Origin: Polytrichum commune
Taxonomy: Eukaryota; Streptophyta; Polytrichopsida; Polytrichales; Polytrichaceae
Assembly: GCA_950295325.1 (NCBI GenBank)
Contig: OX485809.1
Location: forward strand, 24,862,001-24,926,000
Reading direction: 5' to 3'
Length of the DNA stretch: 64,000 bases
Part shown: positions 39,332 through 51,527 of the stretch, piece by piece
Layout: each line of letters starts with the position of its first letter
Numbering within the stretch: the first letter of the stretch is position 1
Made by a program: the position numbers and the translations under genes
The notes under the pieces: model-generated
What the model saw: only the letters and a program-made list of their open reading frames with translations
What the model was told of the DNA's origin: nothing
The model's database searches: none

Positions 39332-40479
39332 AGTGTCCATTTCACATTTTGAGTATCGATATGAATTCACATCCTATCAAAATCCTAAAATGACTATTAT
39401 GAGACCAAAAAGTTGTACCACAAGTGTTGTCCCTATACTCTAGACATACCTCTTATGATGCTGCCACAACATTACGCTGAATACAACATGTTCAAAAATT
39501 TAGTTTAAAAGAATAATACAGCTTAATGTAAGAACATGAAATTGATGTAGACATTGAGATATTAAAGACTCACCTTATAGATGAAAGCTGTAAAAATGTC
39601 TGCAGTAAGAGGATATCATGTAGTCAATGGGCGTTTCTTTTTGCACTTAGCATAATCCTCAGGGGACAAAAGATTTTTATATTCTTGTAGCTTCAAAGAT
39701 CCAAAGCTCTAAATGCGATGGATTTTATGAACCAAATTGGTCTTCACGTGATCATTTTCCGTGGATCTGTCACTCCACAAAATAAATTTATAAATATAAG
39801 ATTCAATTTAACAAAAACAAAAGTGCATTTGATCCAAAAAAAAAATCAAATTAATGGATTTTAGGCCTTACCTATTGACGTCATTCATAGCATCCAAGAG
39901 AACGCCAGTGGCATCCATCGCATTAAGGCATATACAATCCATAATATAATGCCATTCCGCCTCATCAGCATGAACTTTATCTATATGCCGTCTCCATGCT
40001 GTAACTCTGTGGTTACCCTCCCATATCCAAAACATTTTACCTTTAAAAACCTTCAAATCCTCATCTCGGGAAAATGACTGTTGAAAAACATTGTTCATTT
40101 GTTACCATATTGGATCCCAAGAACTCAACTTGTCCTATGTTACACATAAACTCTCCCCACGATCGTTGACGATAGAAACATACAAGACACGATCACCTTC
40201 TCTATACCCATTGAGAAATTCATTCTCCAACAACTGAACATCAAATTTTATAGTTGGCCTAACCAAAGGAAATGGCTCCAAGCGGTACATAGGAATGGAT
40301 AAACAAGATTTAGAAAGAGGTCGAATTCGCAAGCCATTGATGACAGAGTTGAAATTTGTTTTCTCCAACTTTTTTTTTGATGCTTTTACAATGTCGGTGT
40401 CCGCCAAAATGTTATCCTATATATGAACAACCAAATCAAAACTTAGAATAAGTGAAAAAATCATCCACTCTACTTTCAA

Positions 40480-41400
40480 GAAATAGGCAAAAAACAAAAA
40501 AACAAAAAAAAACAATTATGATATAAACATGAAATTAGTGAAGAAGAAATTTCGGTACCGAAACCCCTATTCCACAACTTTCTTTCAAGAATAAACATAG
40601 GAAAAAATAAGGACATTGGATATGGTATCAACATGAAATTATTGAAGGAAAAATGTATTGTTTGAAAGAAAAGTTGTCGAATAAGGGTTTCGGTACCGAA
40701 ACCCTTATTCAAATATTTAGTTTGAAGAAACAAACATGAAAGATAAAGAGGGCAGCGGCTATAGTATGAACATGAAATTGATGAAGAAAATTTTGATTTT
40801 TTAATGGAAGTTGTGAAATAGGGGTTTCGGTACCAATACCCCTATTGCAGAACTTTCTTTCAAGAATAAACATAGGGAAAAATGAGGACATTGGATATGA
40901 CATCAATGTAAAATTATTGAATGATAAATGTATTGTTTGAAATTTTTTTTGTGAAATATAGCTTTCGGTACCGAAACCCTTATTCCACAACTTACTTTAA
41001 AGAAACAAGCATGAAAGATAAGGAGGGCAGCGGTTATAGTATGAACATGAAATTGATGGAAAAAAATTTGATTTTTGAAAGGAAGTAGTGGAATAAGGGT
41101 TTTGGTACCGAAACCCCTAGTCCATAACATTATTTCAAAAAAAATTCATAGAAGGAAATCAAATCAGCGGCCTGACATGGACACGAAACAGAGAAGGAAG
41201 CGGTAGGTTTTTGAAAGGAAGTAGTGGAATAGGGGTTTTGGTACCAAAACCCCTATTCCGCAACTTCCTTTCAAAAAACATCCATAAAAGGAAATCAGAA
41301 CAACGGCCTGACATGGACACGAAACAGAGAAGAAAGAGGTAGGTTTTTTAAAGGAAGTAGTGGAATAGGGGTTTCGCTATTACAAACATTTCTCTCAAAG
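40480..41400. repeat. Tandem array of palindromes in intron 2 of the methyltransferase-like gene
   Basis: Seven units, period about 136 bp, each centred on a palindrome related to GGTTTCGGTACCGAAACC, near 40556, 40693, 40830, 40966, 41103, 41240 and 41370. The spacers (ACATGAAATT, GAAAGGAAGT-type blocks) are also repeated, and alternate units are more alike. AT-rich and non-coding. Confidence 0.88.
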
Positions 41401-44400
41401 CATTTACAAAAATAATTATGACCACTGATATTTGAAAAATACTTACAGATAGAATGAAAAACAAACTTACATGTTGTTCTGGAGACGGGTCTGATGAAGG
41501 GGTTGTCAACTCGACGTCCATGCCAACCGTCGCTTCATCATTATAATCGGACGTTGTGTACATAGTAGCGGATGTGGGTGGTTTGTTCGCCGCTTGATGA
41601 AGGAGCTCGTTGGTTGAAGCAAACGCACTGGCCATTGTTCCTCCGCTTGGTTTCTTCATTGGCGCTCCACTTGGAGCATTCGCCTCCCTTTGCACTCTGT
41701 ATGTCACAACTAGTCCAACTTGAACTACTAAGAACCCTCTCTCTAGCAAAACCTATGAGGAAGAAAAGTGTCTAATGGCATGAACCACCCCACTATAGAG
41801 CCATGAGGAAGATGACCCCTTGCCATGCAAACCTTCCTCATGCAAAGTGCTCACCTCCATGCCACTTTCCTAAGTTAAGAGGAGTTGCTACTAGTTAACT
41901 CCCACTAGTTGGATCGCCACCAATCCTTACGGCTAAGGCTCCTTGATAGCCTTGCTCACACTACTAGTGGTATTATGGCTTTATAATAGCCTTGTTCATA
42001 CTACAAGCGCGTTATATTCCTCCCCTTCCAGATTTGAGCGTCTCTGCTCAATACACAAGTAAACCCATCAATTATTTAGGTACAACTTGTTCAAAGATCT
42101 AATGTCAAGAAATTTACAACCTAAGATCTCTTTCGCCTCTTCTTTTTAGGCAAAATATCGGGTAAACTTTCACATCCAACACTATGACGTGATAGTCGCT
42201 GTCGTAATGTAAATACATACACTATATAGATGTGTACGTATTTAATATTGCATTGTGATTCTTGGTCTTGGAGAAAAATAATAAAGAATAAAAGTAGATT
42301 ACCTTTTTATTACTCATAGTTTATTTTAGTTATCATTACCTAAGGATAGAAGTGGATAGAAGTTGCTTACCTTTTTATTACTCATAGTTTACTCTTAGTT
42401 ACCTTTACTAAAGGATAAAAGTGGATAGAAGTGGATAGTTACCTTTATCCTTTTGTTTACTCACAATTTACTCTTAGTGTTGCTTTTACTTTACCTTTTT
42501 TATGTCTTACTTAGTTTATCTTGAGTTACTTTTTGGACCAATGGGTGATTAGAAGCCATGTGATGAGGATAAGAGAAAACTTTATCTCTCGCATGGATAG
42601 AGAGAGGTGGTGAAGGAAAGATGTTATGTGATTATTGTGGGAGAGAAGTTGTTGAGAGAGAGAAGTGGATTCGAAGCTCACGGTGTGAGTTGTTTTGAGA
42701 AGAATATGAAATAAAATACGAGGGATTTATGATTCATGAGAGATCTTACTTGTTGTTTTGGAAGTTAGCAATCAAGATTTGTGCTTGTTTGAGTGGAGGG
42801 AAGTCTGTTGGTTCTTAAAAGAAGAGCTGAGACTTTGACCGACCATAGAAGACGGACAGATTGAAGAATTGAAGGCTTCAAGACTCGAATGTGTGGTTGC
42901 TTGTGGCACGTTGTCTTTTTCTTGTGTGTGTGATTCCAAGCCGGTTTTGGAGGCTAGTTGCATTTCATTTTTGCATCGTAATTTGTTTCCTGTGTGACAA
43001 CGAAGTGGGATTAATGACCCACAAGGTTGTTTGTGACAACGAAGTGGGATTGATCACCCATAAGGTTGTTTTCTGTCGTTCCCACTGGTGAGGCGCGATT
43101 GCTGGTCACCGTGGGTTTGAAAGTTTAGGAGCCAATCTTTCGGATGTCAGCTCGTGTTCTGATGTCCCGTTTTACCCGTCCGAAGCCCGTGGTTTCTTAT
43201 CACACTATCCATACCCTTTACCCATATAGAGCCGCAACAGGATAGGTCGACGGGAAAGAGGTTGAAGATTAGAAGAAATTTAAGAAATTTAAGACTAGAA
43301 GACCAGAAGACTCGATTGAAGACCAGAAGATTCGACGGGTCCGATAAAATCTAGTTTCAGCCAGAAGCCCAGTGCTTTCCCAAGGCGGAACCCTCTCTAC
43401 CCGACATCGTTCGTTAGCGCGGACTACAGAATCCCAATATTCTTTGAGTACTTCAAGACTCAAATTAGATTCAGGCTCCCAAGAGTTATGTTCAAGCCCA
43501 TAACCGAGCCACTTGATGAGGTAGAATTTAACGGGACGGGAACAGCTCCCTCTAACCTCATGTTGTAAAACACGTTCCACTTCATATGATATATCATGAT
43601 TTTCAATGACTGGCGGTGGCGGAGGCTTTACCCTGCCATTAGCCTTGTAAGGCTTCAACAAAGAGACGTGGAAAACATTATGAATTCCCATGGTCTCTGG
43701 AAATTTCAAACGGTATGCTACGACGCCAATTCTCTTAACAATCTCAAATGGGCAAATTCATCGAGGAAGTAATTTCCTCGCACCTGGGGTTTTCAACTTA
43801 ATGTTGGAAGTACTAAGAAGCACCTCAGATCCCACCTCATACGACACATCACGTCGTTTGGTGTCAGCATAAGATTTTTGTCTTTGTTGAGCTGCCAACA
43901 AATGTTTCTTAGCTTTGCTAATAACATTACTCATGGCCAAAGCAAAATCTTTTGCAGCCTGAACTTGAGAACCGCTGATCCTTCTATTCACAGGTGTTGA
44001 AGGATGCTGACTTTAATTCAACAGAAAAGGTGTAGTCTTGATAGATTCTTGCCACAAGTTATTGTAGGCAAATTCAACTATTGACAAATACTCATCCCAG
44101 TCATCTTGGGAAAGACTCACATAATGCCTAAGCATATCCTCAAGGACTCTATTTAACCTCTCTGTTTGACCATCGGTTTGAGGATGAAAAGATGTAGACA
44201 TGGCCAATTGAGTGCCTAACAAGTAGTGCAACTCTTGCCAAAATCTACCCGTAAATCTCGCATCTCTATCACTGATTAACTTAAGGGGGATACCATGTAG
44301 CTTATAGACATGATCCCTAAATAATCTTGCCGTCTCCTCAGCGGTCACAGTTGTTGTAGTCGCCATAAAATGAGCCATTTTGCTCAATTTATCGATACAT

Positions 44401-45202
44401 ACAAAAATTGCATCATGCCCTTGCTTAGTTGGCGTAAGTCCGACAATAAAGTCCATGCTTACACATTCTCATTTCCTCTCAGGGATTTCAAAGGGTTGTA
44501 ACAATCCACCGGGTTGCGTAGTAGGGGCTATACTACGTTGGCAAACATGGCAAGAATTTACATATTTCTGAACATCCTCCCTCATTTTTGGCCACCAAAA
44601 ACGAGTTTGAATCTTCTTGAGCGTCTTAGAAATACCCATATGACCACTATACAGCGCATCGTGATGTTCATGGAGTATATACTCTCTTAAAAACCCCAAA
44701 TTAGATTCACCAACTACCACATTTGGTACCACAATTGCATCATGGTGCCACCAAAGGTCATCCTTAAAAATCAATTGGAAAATATTAGTCAGATCCATAA
44801 ACCATGGATTGTGAGCGTATCCTGCAATGATGGATTGAAAGAACGATTGTTCCTTAACAACCAACTGTTCATTGACGCACTCAGGATCACTACACACTTC
44901 ATTTGCCGGTGCTCTGGGAGCACCCTTTGAGATGTCTGCAGCCATCTCTCCGGAGCTCAGTATAGAACAACTCATAGTCAATAAGGCTCTTAACTTGACA
45001 TCTCTACATCCCAAAGAGTCATGGCTCAAGACATCAACATAAGCATTTCCTCCTAGAGGGTTACGACTCAAAGGATCGGCAATATTAATTAATGCGTCCT
45101 GGCCTATATTCCCATCTGTATGTAAAGTTTTGTTCTAAATACTCTAACCATTGGGCCTGACGCCTTGACAATACTTGTTGTGACTTTAAATAGGTGAGGG
45201 GA

Positions 45203-46270
45203 TGTCACCAAAAAGCCTCCACCCTTCAATTTCATCCTAGCCCGAATGGAGAAGTTTATAATGACATGTAGAGATTTCTCTCTTTGTAACACAATGTATG
45301 ATTCCAATCTATCGTTGGAATATATGCAACTTAGCCAAGTCTATACTATGTCTTCTTACACTCCTTAATCTCGAAGTTTGGAAGTTTGGACATAGTCTCG
45401 GTTTTTTGGCTCTCAAAAATTCATATGAAGTCCAAAAAATGAGTTCTTGGTATCTATGGATAGGTAATGAAGTCCTCTACATGAATATGCAATAATATTT
45501 CTATTGCCACAAAGTATATGGTTGCAATTCTACGCTGTTCCCTTTGAATCTATACTTTTTCACTAGTTTTTGGAAGTTTGGACATAGTCTCGGTTTTTTT
45601 GGCTCTCAAAAATTCATATGAAGTCCAACAAAACTAATGCTCCAATAAGAGACTTTGCACATCCGCATAAGTATAAGGCTAATCAATGTAAATCCAAGTA
45701 CTCAAACAAAGCCATAAATTGAACTTTAAATCATTCACGCCCAACTATTACTAACAAGAGGTCAAACCCTCTTCAAGGCCAACTAGCCTTGGCTCCTAAC
45801 CTTACACCCATGCACACACACGTGCTCCTATCTTGCTTCCCACGCACCCACACTTATAACACGTGGGGTGTCAAGGAGCACGAAGGAAAGAGAGGATGAG
45901 TGAGGGAAGAATGAGGGATTATATAGTGAGTTTGAGGGGGTGAGCACCCTCAAGGCTCACGATAAGCCCTCGAGATTTCCTCCTACTTTGTAGACTCTTA
46001 TCCTATCTCCTAAGCCTTCCTCCCTCAAATGATCAACAAGGATTCTAATTCAAACATTTAACTAACCTTGGTTTTCTACCTACTACACTTTACCAAGGTT
46101 TGTCCTTCTCCTACTTAAATCCACTCCACAAAAGCCTAATGATTCAAACTAAGCTTTCTTCAAGCTTCACTCTTTTTATATTTTTGTGAATAATCATAAA
46201 TCACCAAAACACCACTTGTAATGTTTTACAAGTGTTAACAACCAATGTGGGCATCAATTTTGGGCTCACA
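45203..46270 (-). mobile_element. Solo LTR in the RNase H region of the Gypsy element
   Basis: A 1068-bp sequence starting TGTCACC and ending GGGCTCACA on +, flanked by GGGGA on both sides (45198-45202, 46271-46275). In its own sense it starts TGTGAGCCCAAAA, like the solo LTR at 55533. No internal domain or primer site. A ~50-bp block (ATAGTCTCGGTTTTTT-type) is repeated at about 45388 and 45582. Confidence 0.85.
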
Positions 46271-46655
46271 GGGGATTGTGGTCTGTCACTACCACGCAAT
46301 TTGCACCTTCCAAATAACAACGCCAAGTGCACAAGGCGTGCACAACCGCTGTAAGTTCTTGCTCTCCAGTGGTATAATTCTTTTCAACAAGAGAAAGCTT
46401 TCGACTTTCAAAAGCTATCGGTCGTCTTTTTTGTAAAAGAATCGCACCAATACCAACAATGGAGGCATCGCAAATGACCTCAAAAGGTTCAGCTAAAGTG
46501 GGCAAGGCTAACACGGGAGCGTGTGTTAGCGCATACTTCACTTTGTCGAATGCCTCTTGGCATTCAACCGTCCAATTGTACTTAGAATCATGCTGAGTTA
46601 AATTGGTAAGAGGCGCTACAAGGGTTGAATATCCTTGAATAAAACGTCTGAAATA

Positions 46656-48729
46656 CAGTAGAACCTACCTAAACTGATAACCTCGGGACCTCCAAAATTT
46701 ATCAGTTAACGCAGGTTATCAGTTTAGGCAGTGGAGGTCGGGAGTAGTGAAAAAGAGCATAACACACAAAACCGAAACCACGTTGTGGGTTTAGGGTTTG
46801 CTTGTCGACGGAAACGGGGGTTTCGCCCTAATCTGGGTTGACTACTAGGCTTCCACAACCCATTCAAACACACCGACACACCGACACCCGGCTCACAACC
46901 ACAACACACACACACCGCAACCACATCACATCCATACGATGCCGCAACGTGGCGTTCAACACACGACAATGACGGATGAGGTCCGCATTGCTCTGTGCCA
47001 GTACAAAAAGGACAATCCCAAAGTCAGGCAGAAGGACCTCGTGGCATGGCTCGAGAAGGAACACAACACCAAAGTTGCCCAGTCAACCATCTCGGGCACC
47101 CTCAAGCGCTCCGCTGAGCTGCTCCAAATGACAAACAACATCAATCTCAGCCAGAAACGCCAGCGCACCGTTAAGTATCCTGAAATGGAGGAGGCTTTGG
47201 CGGAGTGGTTCCACGCCAATCAGGACCGCATCAACATGAGCGGTGATCTCCTCAAAGAGAGTGCAAAGAAGATCATGGATCGTCTGTATCCCGACCACGC
47301 TACTTTTGAGTTTTCCAACGGCTGGCTCGAGTCCTTCAAGAACCGCCATGGGATCAGGTCTTACCGCCACTTTGGAGAGAGCGGATCTGTCAACATGGAA
47401 GTGGTCGAGGGCGAGAGGCCCAAGATTCGGGAGATCTTGGATAAGTACGAGCTCAAGGACATCTACAATATGGACGAAACAGGATTGTTCTACAGGATGC
47501 AGGCCGACCATTCGCTTGCGACCAAGCAGCTGGAAGGTCGAAAACAACACAAGGAACGCCTCACGCTCGCCGTTTGTTGCAATGGTGACGGTTCAGACAA
47601 ACTTCCATTGTGGGTCATTGGAAAGTCTAAGAATCCACGCTGCTTCAAGAACGTCAACCTCAACAATCTAGGTTGCGTTTACCGCGACAATGCAAAGGCT
47701 TGGATGACATAGATTGTGTTCCTTGAATGGCTCAAAGCATTTGACCTTCGGATGGCTAACAGAAAAGTTCTTCTCATCATGGACAATTGCAGTGCCCACG
47801 TCCTCCTGGCCGAGCTTCCTGATCGCATCCAACTGAGGAATACAACAGTCTTCTACCTTCCGCCAAACACCACGTCTAAGTTGCAGCCTTGCGATGCTGG
47901 AATCATCCGGAACCTGAAGGCCTACTATCGGCGCTCCTTCAACCGCCTCCTATGGCAACACATGGAGGACAATGTGGCCAATCCTGACAAAATGGACATC
48001 CTGCAAGCGATCAGGCTTGTAGTTCCGGCTTGGAAGGATGAAGTCAAACCCGCAACAATCGCCAATTGCTTCGGACACTGCCGAATCCGAAGTGTGGGCC
48101 ATGTCCTAGCTCAGGATCAGCAACTACCAGTTTCTGCTGCAGAAGATGTCGTTGCCGAAGAGAATCTCCTGGACCAAGAGGTCATCAAGGACTTGGAGTC
48201 ACAAATCCGGCAGTTCCGGTACCGCAACCCGATGGACATTCGGAACCTTCTCAACTATCCAGATGAGGAGGTGGTCTCATACCTGCCAGACCTGGACGAT
48301 ATCATTCGGGAGCATATACCAGTGGAGACTGACAATGCGATAGTTGACGAAGACGACAATGAGGAGCTTCCTCCCATTCCGGCCGCAGAGGCGGATAGGA
48401 TAATCCAGTCGCTAGAGACCTTCTGGATGCAGCAGGCGGATACGGAGGACCACTTTATGACAAGCTTACAGCGCATGAGAGACAAGGTTAGGGCTATCAG
48501 GACTCGCCAGGTGGTGCAAAAGGACATTCAGAGCTATTTTATGCGAGCTTAAGTAGCACGTATGTAGGGCAAATTAGTTTACAAAAGTTGTGGGACCAAG
48601 AGAAATGATCAAATAACAAATTACGGAGGTTTATCAGTTCTAGTATGGGGACATGCTCGGGACCGGAAATATTTATCGGTTTAGAGGGGTTATCAGTTAA
48701 GGCAGTATCATTTTAGACAGGTTCTACTG
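46656..48729 (+). mobile_element. Tigger/pogo-type (Tc1/mariner) transposon, almost intact
   Basis: A 2074-bp element with inverted ends CAGTAGAACCT, flanked by TA (46654-46655, 48730-48731). Subterminal TATCAGTT motifs recur at both ends. It encodes one transposase with a single in-frame stop. It interrupts the Gypsy pol gene, whose reading frame rejoins exactly across the TA site. The coding part is visibly more GC-rich than its surroundings. Confidence 0.95.
46939..48552 (+). pseudogene. Tigger/pogo-type transposase with one TAG stop
   Basis: Cut-and-paste DDE transposase. One open frame of 537 codons plus terminal TAA, broken only by TAG at 47710-47712. The N terminus has a helix-turn-helix (VRQKDLVAWLEKEHN ... 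QSTISGTL). Residues ~75-140 form a CENP-B-type DNA-binding region (LAEWFHANQ ... NGWLESFKNRHGI). The DDE_1 core has YNMDETGLFYR (first Asp), LLIMDNCSAH (second Asp) and TSKLQPCDAGIIRNLK (third Asp). The C terminus is acidic. The stop lies between the first and second Asp, so translation would end before the catalytic core is complete. It is consistent with CAG to TAG. Confidence 0.93.
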
Positions 48730-50599
48730 TAATTACATAACTCCAAAAATGAGCGCAATTGCCCAACATCACGAGGCGTATTCCATTTCATGACAGTTTC
48801 GATTTTAGCCGGATCAACTTTAACCCCATCTTTGCCCACGACATGACCCAAATAATGGAGCTCGTCCTTTGCAAAGTGACATTTAGACAACTTTGCATAC
48901 AACCGATGTTTACGAAGAATTTTGAGGACTTTGCTCATGTGGGCTACATGTTCCTTTTCATTCTTCGAGAATACCAATATGTCATCAAGGTACACCAAGA
49001 CAAACTTGCCAAGGTACTTGTGAAAAATTCGATTCATCACACCTTGAAATGTTGCCGGTGCATTAGTCAATCCAAAGCTTAAAACTTTAAATTGATAATG
49101 GCCGAACGGAGTTCTAAATGCCGTCTTAGGGGCATCCTCATCCGAAATTAGAATTTGGTGATAACCTTGTGCTAAATCAAGAGACGAAAAAATTCGAGCA
49201 CCCGCCAATTGATCAAATAAATCATCAATTCTAGGCAAAGGGTATCTATTTTTTATTGTCTGCTTATTCAACGCGCGGTAATCGACCACCATTCTCAAAG
49301 TTCCATCCTTCTTCTGTACAAAAAGAATGGGAGATCCATAAGGCGAGGCACTAGGTTCAATCCAACCTTTTTCTAAGTACTCTTGTACTTGCCTCTTCGC
49401 CTCTTCCAATTCTTTTGGACTTAGGCGGTAAATCGGCCTAAAAGGCGGTTTACTACCTTCCTCCAAAGGAATGGTATGAGCCATTTCCCTCTCAAGGGGT
49501 AGCCCACTTGGCAAAGGTTCAAAAACATCTTCGAACTTCTCTAAGAGTGCAGCTAAGCACCCTGTGTCAACAAGTTGGGACGAGGTTTCTTCATCATCAA
49601 CCTTAGTCAATTGGAATAAAATAGGCATGGCCCCTTTTCTTACCGCCCTCTTAAACTGCATTGCCGAGAGGCATTTTGTTGAGGACTTAGGTGGCCAATG
49701 CGTCAAAGGATTGGCTTGCAATGAAATTTTTCGCTTGCCCTTTTGAATGACACATGTTTTGGATTCATAATCCACATGTGCCTTATACTTGTTCAACCAA
49801 TCATCACCAAGTATCAAATCTATGCCGTCACTAAGTTTTGTGACCACGCATGTTAGGTGACCATAATATTGTTGAATTTTGACACGCAATTTCACATATC
49901 CTTCAACTTGAACTTCCTCTCCATTTGCCAATTGCAAAACACTGGAATCCTTAACATATTGCAAATCCAAAATTGTCAAGGTAGCTAGAATTGACAAAAC
50001 AATCAGTGGCCGCAGTGTCCAATATCACATGAGCATTAAGTCCCGAAACTTGACCCAAAAATTGCATTGCAAGTCTCCTAGTCCCACCAAAAATATTCAA
50101 ATTTTTTGGTCTAGGTGCATCATAATAAACTTGCAACGTGTGGGGTTTGTTGTCTTTCAAGACTTGAAACTCAAGTAACAATTGCAATCCTTTCAAGGCC
50201 CTCTTTACAAACACACTCTTGTGCTTTTCAATCAAAAAGCAAGCTCTTGTATCAAAAGAATGCAACCTTTTACCTTCTCTATAAGCCAATAGAAATCTTT
50301 CCATCATGAGAGAAGTCAAATCCACAAACATACATTTGCCATAGATTTTTGAATGAAAATTCATCAACAAATTAAGTGAGCGTTTACATGGAACAGAAAG
50401 TGTTTCCTCTTTATTATTTGGATATGTACAAATGAGGAAATCAAAAGAATGCTCTATCTTGGCCTCTATCAAAGAGATCAAAGAGCTATCAACAAAATTA
50501 ACACATTGTTCCTCTTCACCAACAGGGAGCCCACTAGTCAACTGTTGGCGATTCAAAAATCCTTCTTGGTTTTGAACTTCGACTTCTCAGAAGGTGCGC

Positions 50600-51527
50600 C
50601 ACCATCCTTCTTCTCCCCGGTGCAGTCCTTGGCTTGGTGCCCTTTTTGTTCGCAGAGGAAACATTTTCCTTCATGACGAAGTGCATTCGCCTAGAAATCC
50701 AATGATTTCCCATTGGACAAAGTCATGGCCTTGCCACGTGCCTTGTCCTTGCGGATAGGACCACTAAACTTAAGAGGGTTCTTCCGCATCTCTTTGGGGC
50801 AGGATTGCTCAATGGTGGCATCCATTGCTACCGCGTAGGTAAGCAATCGCTTAAAGTCATCCCAACCGCCACCCTCGTTGAACGGGTCAACAACAACTCG
50901 CTCGCGGATTTCTGGTTTTAATCCACGGACAAAACGATCAATTTTGTCGCCCACGCTCAACTCTAAGTTTGTAATTTGCGCACAAAGGAGTTGGAACTCG
51001 GTGGCATAAGCCTCCACCGACCCCTTTTGTGTCAAATTCCACAACTTATTTCGGGCAACTTGCTCGGGAAGGACATTCCCATAAGCCCGAATCAATGTTT
51101 GACAGGAAATTTTCCACAAACGGTTATCTTGCCCGGTAGCCTCAAGCTCTTTGGCAAGAGTTTGCCAATGTTGGGCCACACGCGGCTCGAGGTAAGTCTA
51201 AGCAACTTGGACTTTTTCCTCTTCAGCGACTTGACCCGCGGTCAAGTAGCGCTCTATACAGTCTAACCACTGTAAAATATTGGATCCCGGCTTATCCTTA
51301 AAGCACTCGGGTTCCATCAACTTAATGCGTTGGGTAGAGGCCCCTTGGGCATTTCCACCTTGCGTTCTCAAAGCAAGCAATTGTTCTTCCAATAAAGTCC
51401 ACTCGACAGTTTCAGTATTGAGTAATTCATCCAATCGATTTACCTCTCGTAAAATAGGACCCAATCTTTCATCTACATACCTCGTAACCCGCTCTTGGAG
51501 CTCATCGACGGGTTCTACACTAGCCAT
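50600..51527 (-). pseudogene. Gypsy gag remnant
   Basis: Capsid-precursor gene of the surrounding retroelement, starting at the ATG at 51527 (MASVEPVDEL). It continues through a retrotransposon-gag region with coiled-coil-like N-terminal heptads and FVRGLKPEIRERV, then a CCHC zinc knuckle (CFLCEQKGHQAKDC) near 50630-50680. In-frame TAG codons at about 51196 and 50690 make it non-functional. Confidence 0.85.

Larger units (their letters stand above)
43269..50556 (-). pseudogene. Gypsy pol remnant: protease, RT, RNase H, integrase, chromodomain
   Basis: Domains in element order: protease with DTAATDCF near 50000; reverse transcriptase 49550-48731 with YLDDILVF; RNase H 46540-46271 continuing at 45202-45060; integrase with an HHCC finger (44700-44520) and a core containing VCIDKLSKMAHF, LISDRDARF and TDGQTERLNR (44400-44070); C-terminal chromodomain (FYLIKWLGYGLEHNSWEPE, about 43420-43530). 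Domain order RT-RH-INT plus chromodomain identifies a chromovirus. The Tigger insertion splits RT from RNase H and a solo LTR splits RNase H. Several stops (for example near 44474, 44013 and 43757) also interrupt it. Confidence 0.9.

Noticed and set aside
40480-41400. Regular palindromic repeats resembling a CRISPR array
   Set aside because: The spacers are themselves repeated, units are ~136 bp, there are no cas genes, and the array lies in an intron of a eukaryotic gene.
46956-48527. Minus-strand ORFs of up to 155 codons under the Tigger transposase
   Set aside because: Antisense shadows of the plus-strand transposase, which has clear DDE motifs.
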